A model generated the notes under the pieces. The model made no database searches and was not told the DNA's origin. It was given only the letters and a program-made list of their open reading frames with translations. From Formosa sp. L2A11 (lineage in GTDB: Bacteria; Bacteroidota; Bacteroidia; Flavobacteriales; Flavobacteriaceae), in NCBI RefSeq assembly GCF_009796865.1, contig NZ_CP047028.1:3596001-3660000 (forward strand): a stretch of DNA of 64,000 bases, in the 5' to 3' direction. Every line of letters starts with the position of its first letter. Positions within the stretch are counted from its first letter, which is position 1. The position numbers and the translations under genes are program-made. Of the stretch, positions 25,722-35,154 are shown piece after piece.

Positions 25722-25903
25722 TTGGTTCATATCATATAAAGTGATGGATTAAATGGGAATTGAGTGAAATCCTCAAACTGTTCCCGCAACTGTAATCTTA
25801 GTTTTGCTTAGCAAAATGCTTGTTATTAAACTTCAATATACCACTGATTTTAATTTAAGATTGGGAAGGTAAATAACAAGACGAGAGTCAGGAGACCTGC
25901 CAA
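25722..25903 (+). ncRNA. Cobalamin riboswitch
   Basis: The order of conserved blocks is diagnostic: GGGAATTGAGTGAAATCCTC, then AACTGTTCCCGCAACTGTAA, a variable arm, and the B12 box GTCAGGAGACCTGCC at about 25886-25900. After it, gactttcgggcaaagagtc (25921-25939) can fold into a hairpin ending 9 bases before the receptor ATG and is a candidate expression platform that hides the translation start. The ligand is adenosyl- or other cobalamin; binding represses the downstream uptake genes. Confidence 0.95.
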
Positions 25904-25948
25904 ATTCTGCTTAATTAACCGACTTTCGGGCAAAGAGTCTTAAGATCT

Positions 25949-27781
25949 ATGAAAAAAAAATTAACCATCCTCTTTTTATGTATTGCATGTTTCCCTGTTA
26001 TTCTAGGTGCACAAACAGATACTATTCAAAAATTAGATGAAGTTCTAATTACTGCAGATGCCCAATTAAAAAACTTTAGTAATACGCAATCTGTTTTAGT
26101 TTTAACAGATAGTGTTATCTCTATAAACCAGCCTTCATTAACAGCGTTACTAAATTATAATACTCCTATTTTTTTTAAAGAAAATGGATTAGGCATGGTG
26201 TCTTCGCCTGCTTTTAGAGGAACTACAGCACAGCAAACAGCTGTAATTTGGAATGGAATAAACATTAACTCTCAACTTAACGGGCAGACCGATTTTAATA
26301 CGTTAAACACCTCAGACTTCAATTCCATAAGTGTGCGTAGCGGTGGTGGAAGTGTAATTTATGGTAGCAGTGCGATTGGAGGAAGTATTCACTTAAACAA
26401 CACTTTTGATTATACTGAAGGTTTTAAAAACACAATAAAAAGTAGTTACGGTAGCTTTAACACCTTGCAACTTCATTACAACGGAAATATTGTTACTAAA
26501 AATTTAAGTGCCAATGTTGGCATAAGCAGAAATAGTTCTGATAATGATTACGATTATGTAGATTCTGATGAGTACAATGAAAATGGTGAATTTTACAATA
26601 CCAGTTTAAATGCTAATATTAGTTACCGATTAAATAACAACAACGTATTAAAATTATATAGTTATGCCTTTGATGGTGAACGTCATTTTTCGTTAACTAA
26701 TTCTAACGAAACTCCTACAAAATATAGAGATTTTAATACACGAAATTTAATTGAATGGGATGGTTTTTATAACAAAATGACTTCAAAATTAAAACTAGCT
26801 TACTTAACAGAAGAATATAAATATTTTGCTAATATAAATTCCGACTCTCATACTTTTGGAAAGGTAAATTCTATTATTGCAAAATATGATTTCACTTATA
26901 ATCCTTCAGAAAACATTACAATTAATGCTATTGCAGATGCCACACAAAATAAAGGTAAAGGTTCTAGCATAGAAAAGGAAACTAGAAATATTGGAAGTTT
27001 AAACCTATTATTTAAACACCAATATAATACGTGGTTTTTATACGAATTAGGATTAAGACAAGAAGCCACAAATACTTATAACAGTCCGTTTTTATATAGT
27101 TTAGGACTTCAATTTAAAGTGAACAATCCCTACTCTATTACTATTAATGGTTCTAAAAACTTTAGAATACCAACGTTTAACGACTTGTATTGGGAAGACA
27201 GCGGAAACCCAGATTTAAAACCAGAAACATCGTATCAGGCAGAAATAGGAAATCATCTTAAATTAAAGCATACCACCTTATCTGTAACAGCATATTATAA
27301 TGATATTACAGATATGATTCGTTGGATATACAACGGCTCGCTTTGGCAACCTACAAATACAGATCATGTTATTACTTATGGTTTAGAAGGTGTTTTTCAA
27401 TATTCTAGAACAGTAAAAGACCACACCTTTACACTAAACAGTACGTATGCGTATACGATTTCAGAAAATCAGGAAACAAAAAAACAACTTACTTATGTAC
27501 CTTATAATAAGGTAACGGCTAGTTTAGGTTACAATTTTAAAAACGTATCTGCATTTTACCAATGGTTATATATTGGTAGCCTTTTTACGACAACAGATAA
27601 TATTTCTAAATATAAAATAGACGATTATAATCTCTTTAATATAGGAGTAGATTATACGTTTTCTAACACTTTTACATTAGGAGGAAAACTTAATAATATT
27701 TGGAATACGAATTACCAAGGTGGCTCTAACAGATATATGCCAGGAAGAAATTATTCAATTTACTTAAACATTAATATTTAA
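25949..27781 (+). CDS. btuB: TonB-dependent outer-membrane receptor, BtuB-like
   Basis: A 610-residue outer-membrane receptor with a signal peptide (about 1-21, ending VILGAQ), a plug domain (about 30-150: QKLDEVLITAD, SVRSGGGSVIYGSSAIGGSIHL) and a 22-strand barrel ending in alternating aromatic residues (YMPGRNYSIYLNINI). It imports cobalamin with TonB energy. Assignment to B12 rests on the cobalamin riboswitch directly upstream. The next gene, a beta-propeller lipoprotein, starts 10 bp later. Confidence 0.92.
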   Translation: MKKKLTILFLCIACFPVILGAQTDTIQKLDEVLITADAQLKNFSNTQSVLVLTDSVISINQPSLTALLNYNTPIFFKENGLGMVSSPAFRGTTAQQTAVIWNGININSQLNGQTDFNTLNTSDFNSISVRSGGGSVIYGSSAIGGSIHLNNTFDYTEGFKNTIKSSYGSFNTLQLHYNGNIVTKNLSANVGISRNSSDNDYDYVDSDEYNENGEFYNTSLNANISYRLNNNNVLKLYSYAFDGERHFSLTNSNETPTKYRDFNTRNLIEWDGFYNKMTSKLKLAYLTEEYKYFANINSDSHTFGKVNSIIAKYDFTYNPSENITINAIADATQNKGKGSSIEKETRNIGSLNLLFKHQYNTWFLYELGLRQEATNTYNSPFLYSLGLQFKVNNPYSITINGSKNFRIPTFNDLYWEDSGNPDLKPETSYQAEIGNHLKLKHTTLSVTAYYNDITDMIRWIYNGSLWQPTNTDHVITYGLEGVFQYSRTVKDHTFTLNSTYAYTISENQETKKQLTYVPYNKVTASLGYNFKNVSAFYQWLYIGSLFTTTDNISKYKIDDYNLFNIGVDYTFSNTFTLGGKLNNIWNTNYQGGSNRYMPGRNYSIYLNINI

Positions 27782-27791
27782 CTATTACACT

Positions 27792-28853
27792 ATGAAACAA
27801 ATAAACAAATTTTTTACCATTGCTTTTGCAAGTGCTGCATTATTTAGTTCTTGTAGCTCCGACAGCGACGATGATATTACAACTTTACCAAAAGGAGATT
27901 ACGATAACGGATACATAGTATTAAACGAAGGACAATTTGGAACTGCAGGAACAGCAGGAATTAGTTTTGTTGGAGACGATAAAATTATTGAAAATGATGT
28001 TTACACAACCGTAAATCCAGATGCTACAGATATTGGAAATGCATTACAAAACATATTCTTTGACGACGATAATGCTTATATTATTTCTGGTTCTGCGAAT
28101 CAAGTCACAGTTGTAGACCGTTATACTTTTGAATATAAAGCGACTATAGATACAGATTTAGTTTCACCAAGATATGGTGCGATTGCTAATGGAAAAGCAT
28201 ATGTAACAAACTCTAATGGCTGGGACGATGGTTCTGACGATTTTGTAACTGTTATTGATTTATCAGACTATTCTACAACAACTTTTGATATGAAAGTTGC
28301 TGAAAAAGTAATTGAAGAAGATGGTATCCTTTATTTCGCTAACGGCTATTATGGAAGCGGACAACAAGTAACTGTTTATAACCCAAGCACAGAAGAATCT
28401 GTAGAAATTGATTTAGGCGATGGAAATACTCCTAACTCTATTGTTGAAGAAGATGATGCACTTTACGTATTAACAACTAATTATAATGGTACTGCCAATA
28501 TTTTTGAAATTAGTATGTCTTCAAATACCATTACAGATACTATTGATTTAACTGAGACTGCACCTAATGCAAAACAATTAACTATTGAAGATGATACCTT
28601 ATATTTTACAAATGCAACTACGGTATTTGCACTTGATATTAATGGAACAACTCCAACTGAAATATTATCTTACACCTCTACATCTGCTTTTGGTGCTATG
28701 TACGGTTTTGCAGTAGAAGACGACACAATTTATATTGCTGATGCTGGTGATTTTGCTTCTGCAGGAACAACTTACGAATACTCTTTAACAGGTACATTAT
28801 TAAATACATTTACTGCAGGAATCGCTCCTAATGGATTTTATTTTAATGACTAA
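27792..28853 (+). CDS. BtuG-like surface beta-propeller lipoprotein (YncE/DUF5074-type)
   Basis: A 353-residue lipoprotein (signal peptide ending FSSC, Cys21) followed by an acidic SDSDDD stretch, the sort of sequence that sends Bacteroidota lipoproteins to the cell surface. The mature part has repeated propeller blades such as NAYIISGSANQVTVVDRYTFE, KAYVTNSNG..DFVTVIDLSDYST and ALYVLTTNYNGTANIFEI. In Bacteroides, BtuG is a surface propeller lipoprotein that binds cobalamin very tightly next to BtuB. Position after a riboswitch-controlled btuB supports the same role here; corrinoid binding itself is inferred. Confidence 0.85.
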   Translation: MKQINKFFTIAFASAALFSSCSSDSDDDITTLPKGDYDNGYIVLNEGQFGTAGTAGISFVGDDKIIENDVYTTVNPDATDIGNALQNIFFDDDNAYIISGSANQVTVVDRYTFEYKATIDTDLVSPRYGAIANGKAYVTNSNGWDDGSDDFVTVIDLSDYSTTTFDMKVAEKVIEEDGILYFANGYYGSGQQVTVYNPSTEESVEIDLGDGNTPNSIVEEDDALYVLTTNYNGTANIFEISMSSNTITDTIDLTETAPNAKQLTIEDDTLYFTNATTVFALDINGTTPTEILSYTSTSAFGAMYGFAVEDDTIYIADAGDFASAGTTYEYSLTGTLLNTFTAGIAPNGFYFND

Positions 28854-28887
28854 TTTATAATACCATAAATGTATTATTAATCGATAT

Positions 28888-28924
28888 AAATCGTCTGAAA
28901 AATTCTTTTCAGTCGATTTTTTAT
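28888..28924 (+). terminator. Terminator of the btuB-btuG-like operon
   Basis: Arms aaatcgtctgaaaa / ttttcagtcgattt (one T-T mismatch) surround an ATTC loop and are followed by T's. Confidence 0.75.
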
Positions 28925-29017
28925 TTTCTATTTTATTGAATTTTTAGGGTTTATCACCACTTACTTGTCCTTTATAAAGCATTGTTATACTTTTAAGATT
29001 CATTAAAACCAAATATT

Positions 29018-29299
29018 ATGATATCAAGCAACACCTATTTTGAAGGTAATGTAAAATCTTTAGGCTACCAATCGGCAACTGGAACATCGACTTTAGGCGT
29101 TATGGAAGCAGGAACCTACGAATTTGCAACCAACAAACACGAAACTATGAATGTTATAGAAGGTACAATGACAGTATTATTACCAGAGTCTAACAGTTGG
29201 GAAACCTATAAAGCTGGAGAATCTTACCAGATAGAAGCAAATAAAACGTTTCAAGTTAAGGTGTCTGAGCAAACATCTTATTTATGTCAGTATAAATAA
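29018..29299 (+). CDS. ppnP: Pyrimidine/purine nucleoside phosphorylase (PpnP, cupin)
   Basis: A 93-residue single-domain cupin of the former DUF1255 family. It begins MISSNTYFEGNVKSLGYQS and includes LGVMEAGTYEFATNKHETMNVIEGTMTVLLP and a WETYKAGESYQI segment. PpnP phosphorolyses a broad range of nucleosides for salvage. Upstream, TTG-N20-TACTTTTA resembles the housekeeping promoter with one mismatch. It is convergent with glyA across a bidirectional terminator. Confidence 0.93.
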   Translation: MISSNTYFEGNVKSLGYQSATGTSTLGVMEAGTYEFATNKHETMNVIEGTMTVLLPESNSWETYKAGESYQIEANKTFQVKVSEQTSYLCQYK

Positions 29300-29360
29300 A
29301 AGAAGATTACTTTATTAAATACGATTACGATTCTCTTTTATAATCATGAAAATATATAAT

Positions 29361-29390
29361 AAAAAAGGCTACCAATTGGCAGCCTTTTTT
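29361..29390. terminator. Bidirectional terminator between ppnP and glyA
   Basis: Arms aaaaaaggct / agcctttttt continue inward as CC-AATT-GG after one mismatch. Confidence 0.82.
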
Positions 29391-29410
29391 ATTATATATG
29401 GATTACTAAA

Positions 29411-30685
29411 TTAAGATACAAATAATGGTCTATCTGCCATAAGTGCATTTACTTTAGTTGCAACTGCAGCTAAAACAGATTCGTCTTCTAGGTTTAAGAT
29501 AACCTCATCTACTAAATCTACAATAGTTTGCATATCGTCTTCTTTTAAACCTCTAGTTGTAACTGCAGCAGCACCAATACGGATACCAGAAGTTACAAAT
29601 GGTGATTTATCATCGAAAGGTACCATGTTTTTGTTTACTGTAATTTCTGCTAAAACTAAAGCTTCTTCAGCTTGTTTTCCAGATACATTTTTATTTCTAA
29701 GATCAATAAGCATCATGTGGTTATCTGTACCTCCAGAAATAATATTATAATCTTTTGCTACAAACGCTTCAGCTAAAGCTGCTGCATTTTTCTTTACTTG
29801 TAACATATAAGTAAGGTAATCGTCTGTAAGTGCTTCACCAAAAGCAATTGCTTTAGCTGCAATAATATGCTCTAAAGGACCTCCTTGATTTCCAGGGAAT
29901 ACAGCAGAATCGAATAAAGAAGACATTTTTCTTTTACTTCCATTTTTAAGTGTAATTCCAAATGGGTTATCAAAATCTTCACCCATCATAATCATTCCAC
30001 CTCTTGGTCCTCTTAATGTTTTGTGTGTTGTAGTTGTTACAACGTGACAGTGAGGAATCGGGTCGTTTAAAATTCCTTTAGCAATTAAACCTGCAGGATG
30101 AGAAATATCGGCCATTAAAATTGCACCAACGCTATCTGCTATAACACGGAAACGTTTAAAATCTATATCTCGAGAATAAGCAGAAGCTCCAGCAATAATT
30201 AATTTTGGTTGCTCTTTTGTAGCGACCTCTTGAATTTTATCGTAGTTTAAAACTCCTGTTTCTTTTTCAACTCCATAAAATGAAGGATTGTATAATTTAC
30301 CAGAAAAGTTTACTGGAGAACCATGTGTTAAGTGTCCACCATGAGATAAATCGAAACCTAAAATTTTATCTCCAGGTTTTAAACACGCTGCAAAAACAGC
30401 AGTATTTGCCTGACTTCCAGAGTGTGGTTGTACATTTACATAAACTGCTCCAAAAAGTGCTTTTGCGCGATCAATCGCGATTTGCTCTACTTCATCAACA
30501 ACCTCACAACCACCGTAGTAGCGCTTTCCAGGATAGCCTTCAGCATATTTATTAGTTAAAACAGAACCTGCAGCTTCCATTACTTGGTCACTGACAAAGT
30601 TTTCAGAAGCAATTAACTCTAAACCATGTAACTGGCGTTGTTTCTCGGCTTCTATTAATTCAAAAATTTGTTCGTCGCGTTGCAT
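29411..30685 (-). CDS. glyA: Serine hydroxymethyltransferase
   Basis: A 424-residue PLP enzyme converting serine and THF to glycine and methylene-THF, the main one-carbon source. Conserved parts include [26 protein letters not shown], the PLP-lysine motif [15 protein letters not shown] and [15 protein letters not shown]. The frame runs about 39 codons further upstream to 30802, but that part overlaps the fumarylacetoacetase start and a full promoter at 30712-30745. The ATG at 30685 ([10 protein letters not shown]) is the family start; an adjacent ATG at 30688 is equally possible. Confidence 0.97.
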   Translation of the reverse strand: MQRDEQIFELIEAEKQRQLHGLELIASENFVSDQVMEAAGSVLTNKYAEGYPGKRYYGGCEVVDEVEQIAIDRAKALFGAVYVNVQPHSGSQANTAVFAACLKPGDKILGFDLSHGGHLTHGSPVNFSGKLYNPSFYGVEKETGVLNYDKIQEVATKEQPKLIIAGASAYSRDIDFKRFRVIADSVGAILMADISHPAGLIAKGILNDPIPHCHVVTTTTHKTLRGPRGGMIMMGEDFDNPFGITLKNGSKRKMSSLFDSAVFPGNQGGPLEHIIAAKAIAFGEALTDDYLTYMLQVKKNAAALAEAFVAKDYNIISGGTDNHMMLIDLRNKNVSGKQAEEALVLAEITVNKNMVPFDDKSPFVTSGIRIGAAAVTTRGLKEDDMQTIVDLVDEVILNLEDESVLAAVATKVNALMADRPLFVS

Positions 30686-30711
30686 CATTGTAATTATCGT
30701 TAAAAATTCCT

Positions 30712-30745
30712 CAAAAATAACAAATAGATTAGTTAAATACACCAA
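30712..30745 (-). promoter_or_regulatory. glyA promoter (TTG-N23-TATTTTTG)
   Basis: On the minus strand TTG (30745-30743), 23 bases, TATTTTTG (30719-30712), 27 bp before the glyA start. The divergent gene has its own TATATTTG at 30752-30759 on the plus strand, so the two promoters are back to back. Confidence 0.6.
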
Positions 30746-30796
30746 AAAACATATATTTGAATAGAATTTATTAAACAAACAATTAACAATTAAACT

Positions 30797-32086
30797 ATGC
30801 AAATATCAGCTAACAATCCAGATCGTAAGACATGGCTGCATGTCGATAAAAATTCGGATTTTCCTATTCAGAATATTCCTTTTGGCGTATTTCTTACCAG
30901 AGATGACATTATTACTATAGGAACTCGAATTGGAGATACGGCGATCGACCTTGGTGCTTTGCATCAATTAGGTTATTTCAGCGATATTCCATTAACAGAT
31001 GATATATTTCTTCAAGATACTTTAAATGATTTTATTGCAGACGGAAGAAAAACCTGGCGTGCTGTTCGTAATAGAATTGCTGATATTTTTGATGCTGATA
31101 ATGATACTTTAAAAAACAATAAACAACATAAGGAAGTTGTATTGTTTCGTTTAGATGAAATTGAAATGCAATTACCTGTACAAATTGGAGATTATACCGA
31201 TTTTTACTCTAGTATAGAACACGCTTCTAATGTAGGAAAACTTTTTAGAGACGAAGAACATGCCTTATTACCAAACTGGTTACACATTCCTATTGGTTAC
31301 CACGGAAGAAGTTCGTCTATAATTCCTTCAGGAATACCTATACATAGACCACAAGGGCAAACTTTACCTCCAGATGCAGAAACCCCTCTCTTTGGACCTT
31401 CTAAATTTGTAGATTTTGAATTAGAAATGGCTTTTATTACTACAGATGCTAACGATTTTGGGGAACCTATTCCTGTAAATGAAGCTGAAGAGTATATTTT
31501 TGGATTGGTTCTTTTTAACGATTGGAGCGCTAGAGACATACAAAGTTGGGAATTTGTGCCTTTTGGCCCGTTTTTATCTAAAAACTTTGCATCGTCTATG
31601 TCGCCTTGGATTGTGACTTTAGATGCTTTAGAGCCATTTAGAGTTCAAGGACCAAAGCCTATTAAAGAGCAAATGCCTTACTTAAAAACTAAAGGGAATA
31701 AAAATTTCGATATTAATTTAGAAGTCGCAATCCAACCAAAAACAGCTAAAGAAACCATTGTATCTCGATCTAATTTCAAACATATGTATTGGAATATGTC
31801 TCAACAATTAGCTCACCATACCATTAACGGATGTCCAGTAAATTCTGGAGATTTAATGGGAAGTGGTACGCTTTCTGGCCCAACACCAGAATCTTTAGGA
31901 TCGATGTTAGAATTAACATGGAGAGGCTCTAATCCCATTACATTAAAAGATGGTACAGAACGCACTTATATTAATGACAACGATACTGTTATTATGCGTG
32001 GTTATTGTGAAAATGATGGAACTAGAATTGGTTTTGGAGAAGTAAAAAATGAATTACTTCCTGTATTTAATCCTGGTAAAAAGTAA
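30797..32086 (+). CDS. fahA: Fumarylacetoacetase
   Basis: A 429-residue enzyme that hydrolyses fumarylacetoacetate to fumarate and acetoacetate, the last step of tyrosine/homogentisate breakdown. An N-terminal SH3-like domain (about 15-120) is followed by the FAH domain with the metal ligands in [27 protein letters not shown] and [17 protein letters not shown]. Other tyrosine-catabolic genes are not in this window. It is divergent from glyA and followed by REP-like hairpins and a terminator. Confidence 0.95.
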   Translation: MQISANNPDRKTWLHVDKNSDFPIQNIPFGVFLTRDDIITIGTRIGDTAIDLGALHQLGYFSDIPLTDDIFLQDTLNDFIADGRKTWRAVRNRIADIFDADNDTLKNNKQHKEVVLFRLDEIEMQLPVQIGDYTDFYSSIEHASNVGKLFRDEEHALLPNWLHIPIGYHGRSSSIIPSGIPIHRPQGQTLPPDAETPLFGPSKFVDFELEMAFITTDANDFGEPIPVNEAEEYIFGLVLFNDWSARDIQSWEFVPFGPFLSKNFASSMSPWIVTLDALEPFRVQGPKPIKEQMPYLKTKGNKNFDINLEVAIQPKTAKETIVSRSNFKHMYWNMSQQLAHHTINGCPVNSGDLMGSGTLSGPTPESLGSMLELTWRGSNPITLKDGTERTYINDNDTVIMRGYCENDGTRIGFGEVKNELLPVFNPGKK

Positions 32087-32113
32087 TATTTTATTCGTAA
32101 TTAGTTTTTGAAC

Positions 32114-32190
32114 GTTCGTCACTCTGAACTTGTTTCAGAGTCACACAACTATCAAAAATAATGAGATACTGAAACGAGTTCAGTATGACT
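32114..32190. repeat. REP-like pair of inverted hairpins
   Basis: The first hairpin is actctgaa-CTTGT-ttcagagt (32121-32141); the second is atactgaa-ACGAG-ttcagtat (32166-32186). Read in opposite orientations the two units share GTCA(n)TGAACT(T/C)GTTTCAG, so they form an inverted doublet like the composite REP elements of other bacteria. It is intergenic, between the fumarylacetoacetase gene and the acs terminator. Confidence 0.6.
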
Positions 32191-32242
32191 ATAAAAGTTA
32201 CAATTAGATATAAAACTTAATATTCAAAATACATAATCAAAA

Positions 32243-32272
32243 AAAAATCCCGATATAACATCGGGATTTTTT
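32243..32272. terminator. Bidirectional terminator between the fumarylacetoacetase gene and acs
   Basis: Arms atcccgat / atcgggat surround an ATAAC loop, with A's before and T's after. Confidence 0.85.
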
Positions 32273-32292
32273 ATACGCTATAGTTTCAAAAT

Positions 32293-34200
32293 CTATAAAC
32301 TTTCATCTATAATAATTTGTACACATTCTGGATTTAACAACGTACTTGTATCTCCTAAATTGCTAATATCTTTACTCGCAATTTTTCTTAAAATACGACG
32401 CATAATTTTACCTGATCGTGTTTTAGGTAAACCATCTGTAAATTGAATTTTATCTAATTTAGCAATAGCTCCTACTCGATCTTTTATTAATTGATTAATC
32501 TCGTTTCTTAAATTATTCTGATCTCTAGATTCTCCAGTCTCTTTTAACATGACATAACCATAAAGGGCATTTCCTTTTACATCGTGAGGGAATCCAACTA
32601 TAGCAGATTCTGCAATTGCTGGATGTTCGTTTATAGCATCTTCTATTGGAGCTGTTCCTAAATTATGACCAGATACAATAATAACATCGTCTACACGACC
32701 AGTTATTCTATAATAACCAACCTCATCTCTTAAAGCACCATCTCCTGTAAAATACATATTCTCGTAAGCAGAGAAATACGTCTCTTTATAACGTTCGTGA
32801 TTTCCCCAAATGGTTCGTGCTATAGACGGCCACGGGAATTTAATACATAAACGCCCATCGACCTGATTACCTTTAATTACATTTCCGCTTTCATCCATTA
32901 ATGCGGGCTGAATTCCTGGAAAAGGTAATGTTGCATACGTTGGTTTTGTAGGTGTTACATACGGAATTGGAGTAATCATAATTCCGCCGGTTTCTGTTTG
33001 CCACCACGTATCTACAATCGGACTTTTGTGTTTTCCAATATTATCGTTATACCAGTGCCAAGCTTCTTCGTTTATAGGCTCTCCTACAGAACCCAAAACT
33101 TTCAATGATGATAAATCGTAACTTTCTACGAACGAAATATTTTGTTTAGCCAACGCACGAATTGCTGTTGGCGCAGTATAAAACTGATTCACTTTATGCT
33201 TTTCTACAATTTGCCAAAAACGTCCGAAATCTGGATATTGTGGTACACCTTCAAACATTACTGTTGTGGCTCCGTTTGCTAACGGTCCATACACAATATA
33301 ACTATGTCCTGTAATCCAACCTATATCTGCAGTACACCAATACACATCTCCATCTTTATACTGAAATACATTTTTAAATGAATATGCTGTATAAACCATA
33401 TAACCACCGGTAGTATGTACCATACCTTTAGGTTTCCCTGTAGATCCGGATGTATATAAAATAAATAAGGGATCTTCTGCATTCATAATCTCTGGTTCAC
33501 AGACAGGAGAAGCTTCGTCTAATAAGGGTTGTAACCATACATCCCGTCCTTCTTTCATAGTAATATCAGAATCTATTCTGTTTACCACTAATACATTTTC
33601 TACACTAGGACACGTTTCTAATCCTTCATCTACAATACCTTTTAAATCTATAGTTTTAGAACCACGATAAGATCCGTCTGAAGTAATTACCATTTTACAC
33701 TCACTATCGTTAACACGAGAAGCTAAGGCTTTAGAGGAAAATCCTGCAAAAACCACAGAGTGAATTGCTCCAATTCTTGCACAAGCTAATAATGAAATAG
33801 CCAATTCCGGAATCATAGGTAAATAAATACACACACGATCTCCTTTTGTAATGCCTTTACTTTTCATAACATTTGCCATCTGGCATACGCGATCGTGTAA
33901 TTGCTGGTAGGTAATATGTTCTGCAGTTTCGTCTGGGCTATTAGGCTCGAAAATAATAGCTGTTTGATCGCCTTTAGTTCTTAAATGTCTATCGATACAA
34001 TTTTCAGTAATATTTAATTGAGCGCCTTCAAACCATTTAATTTCAGGCTTTTTAAAATCCCAACTTAAAACAGTATCCCAACGTTTTCTCCACATAAAAT
34101 GTTCTTCGGCAACCTCTGCCCAAAAATTTTCTGGTTCTCTTACAGACTTCCGATACACTTGATAATATTCCTCTAAATGTTTTATGTGATAATTACTCAT
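32293..34200 (-). CDS. acs: Acetyl-CoA synthetase (AMP-forming)
   Basis: A 635-residue enzyme making acetyl-CoA from acetate, ATP and CoA. ANL-superfamily motifs are present: FILYTSGSTGKPKGMVHT (A3), WWQTETGG (A5), YFTGDGALRDEVGYYRITGRVDDVI (A7/A8) and the C-terminal TRSGKIMRRILRK with the catalytic and acetylation-regulated lysine. The N-terminal ACAS-N region (ENFWAEVAEE...WF) is complete. It is monocistronic. A minus-strand TAAATTTG at 34306-34299 could be the -7 box, giving a leader of about 90 bases. Confidence 0.97.
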   Translation of the reverse strand: MSNYHIKHLEEYYQVYRKSVREPENFWAEVAEEHFMWRKRWDTVLSWDFKKPEIKWFEGAQLNITENCIDRHLRTKGDQTAIIFEPNSPDETAEHITYQQLHDRVCQMANVMKSKGITKGDRVCIYLPMIPELAISLLACARIGAIHSVVFAGFSSKALASRVNDSECKMVITSDGSYRGSKTIDLKGIVDEGLETCPSVENVLVVNRIDSDITMKEGRDVWLQPLLDEASPVCEPEIMNAEDPLFILYTSGSTGKPKGMVHTTGGYMVYTAYSFKNVFQYKDGDVYWCTADIGWITGHSYIVYGPLANGATTVMFEGVPQYPDFGRFWQIVEKHKVNQFYTAPTAIRALAKQNISFVESYDLSSLKVLGSVGEPINEEAWHWYNDNIGKHKSPIVDTWWQTETGGIMITPIPYVTPTKPTYATLPFPGIQPALMDESGNVIKGNQVDGRLCIKFPWPSIARTIWGNHERYKETYFSAYENMYFTGDGALRDEVGYYRITGRVDDVIIVSGHNLGTAPIEDAINEHPAIAESAIVGFPHDVKGNALYGYVMLKETGESRDQNNLRNEINQLIKDRVGAIAKLDKIQFTDGLPKTRSGKIMRRILRKIASKDISNLGDTSTLLNPECVQIIIDESL

Positions 34201-34427
34201 TATTCGATATGGTTTTAAAAGTTAATTTGATGTTGATATAACACTCTTCTAAAATATAAAAATTTAACTCAATATTTAAGTTTTTTATACTGATAACACA
34301 AATTTAACTACAAATTATTACAATATCCATACAAACACTATAGACTAAGCTTTAAAAAACTGTTTTCTAAGCCATGTATTCAACATAAAACCAGAAACAC
34401 TTTTCTTTGAAATAGAAATGTAATTAT

Positions 34428-34482
34428 GTCATTTTTTCAATGTTATAAAACGCCATTTTTTCATAATTATGTCAAAATTTCA
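34428..34482 (+). promoter_or_regulatory. Three copies of a 12-bp motif upstream of hsp20 (possible activator sites)
   Basis: gtcattttttca (34428-34439), gccattttttca (34452-34463) and gtcaaaatttca (34471-34482) lie 35-90 bp upstream of the sigma-54-like element. Two longer direct repeats taattatgtca (34421-34431, 34464-34474) overlap them. The position fits binding sites of an enhancer-binding activator. The rest of the 34201-34574 gap shows no gene. Confidence 0.4.
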
Positions 34483-34515
34483 CAACAAACAGCTTATAAA
34501 GGCACTTTATTCATT

Positions 34516-34532
34516 TTGGTATCTAATTTGCT
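34516..34532 (+). promoter_or_regulatory. Sigma-54-like promoter of hsp20
   Basis: TTGGTATCTAATTTGCT has TGG and TTGC separated by 8 bases, so the -24 GG and -12 GC dinucleotides are spaced as in TGGCAC-N5-TTGC. No exact TAnnTTTG box lies between here and the start codon. Confidence 0.45.
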
Positions 34533-34598
34533 ATTATAGTATCAGAAGTCTTAATAGATTTCTAATTTGAAATAATGTTTAATTTAAAATTTTGTATT

Positions 34599-35075
34599 AT
34601 GAGCAATTTAGTTAGTGTTCCTAAAAACGGAAGCTTAGCAAACACCAATTCAAATGAAAACTTCCCTACTCTGTCTAATTTGTTAGACGACATTTTTAAC
34701 AGAGAACTTCCTTCAGTATTTACTTCTAACTTTAACACAGGGATAACGTTACCAAAAGTAAATATTAAAGAAAATGCAGATGCTTTTATTGTAGAAATGG
34801 CTGTACCTGGTCTTAAAAAATCTGATTTTCAAATAGACCTTGACAATCAAATGTTATCTATTTCAACAAAAACTGAAGAAGAGAAAGAACAAAAAGAAGA
34901 AAATTACACACGTAGAGAATTTGGATATTCTTCTTTTAAAAGATCTTTTACGTTACCGGAAGGTGTAGACGTAGAAAAAATTAATGCTAAATATAATGAT
35001 GGTATTTTAGATGTTTTCTTACCTAAAAAAGAGGAAGCGAAACAAAAACCACCAAAAACCATTAAAATCTCTTAA
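34599..35075 (+). CDS. Small heat shock protein (Hsp20/alpha-crystallin)
   Basis: A 158-residue ATP-independent holdase. The N-terminal arm contains TLSNLLDDIFNRELPSVF; the alpha-crystallin domain (about 48-145) contains PKVNIKENADAFIVEMAVPGLKKSDFQIDL, RREFGYSSFKRSFTLPEGVD and INAKYNDGILDVFLPKKE; a short PKTIKIS tail carries the I-x-I-like motif. An earlier ATG at 34575 adds eight non-conserved residues, so 34599 is preferred. A lipoprotein gene follows 79 bp later and may be coexpressed. Confidence 0.93.
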   Translation: MSNLVSVPKNGSLANTNSNENFPTLSNLLDDIFNRELPSVFTSNFNTGITLPKVNIKENADAFIVEMAVPGLKKSDFQIDLDNQMLSISTKTEEEKEQKEENYTRREFGYSSFKRSFTLPEGVDVEKINAKYNDGILDVFLPKKEEAKQKPPKTIKIS

Positions 35076-35154
35076 TCGTACACTTGATTTTTTTAATTAA
35101 TTTTTAATAATGAGGCTGATTTATTCAGTCTCATTTAATTCTAAATATAAAATC

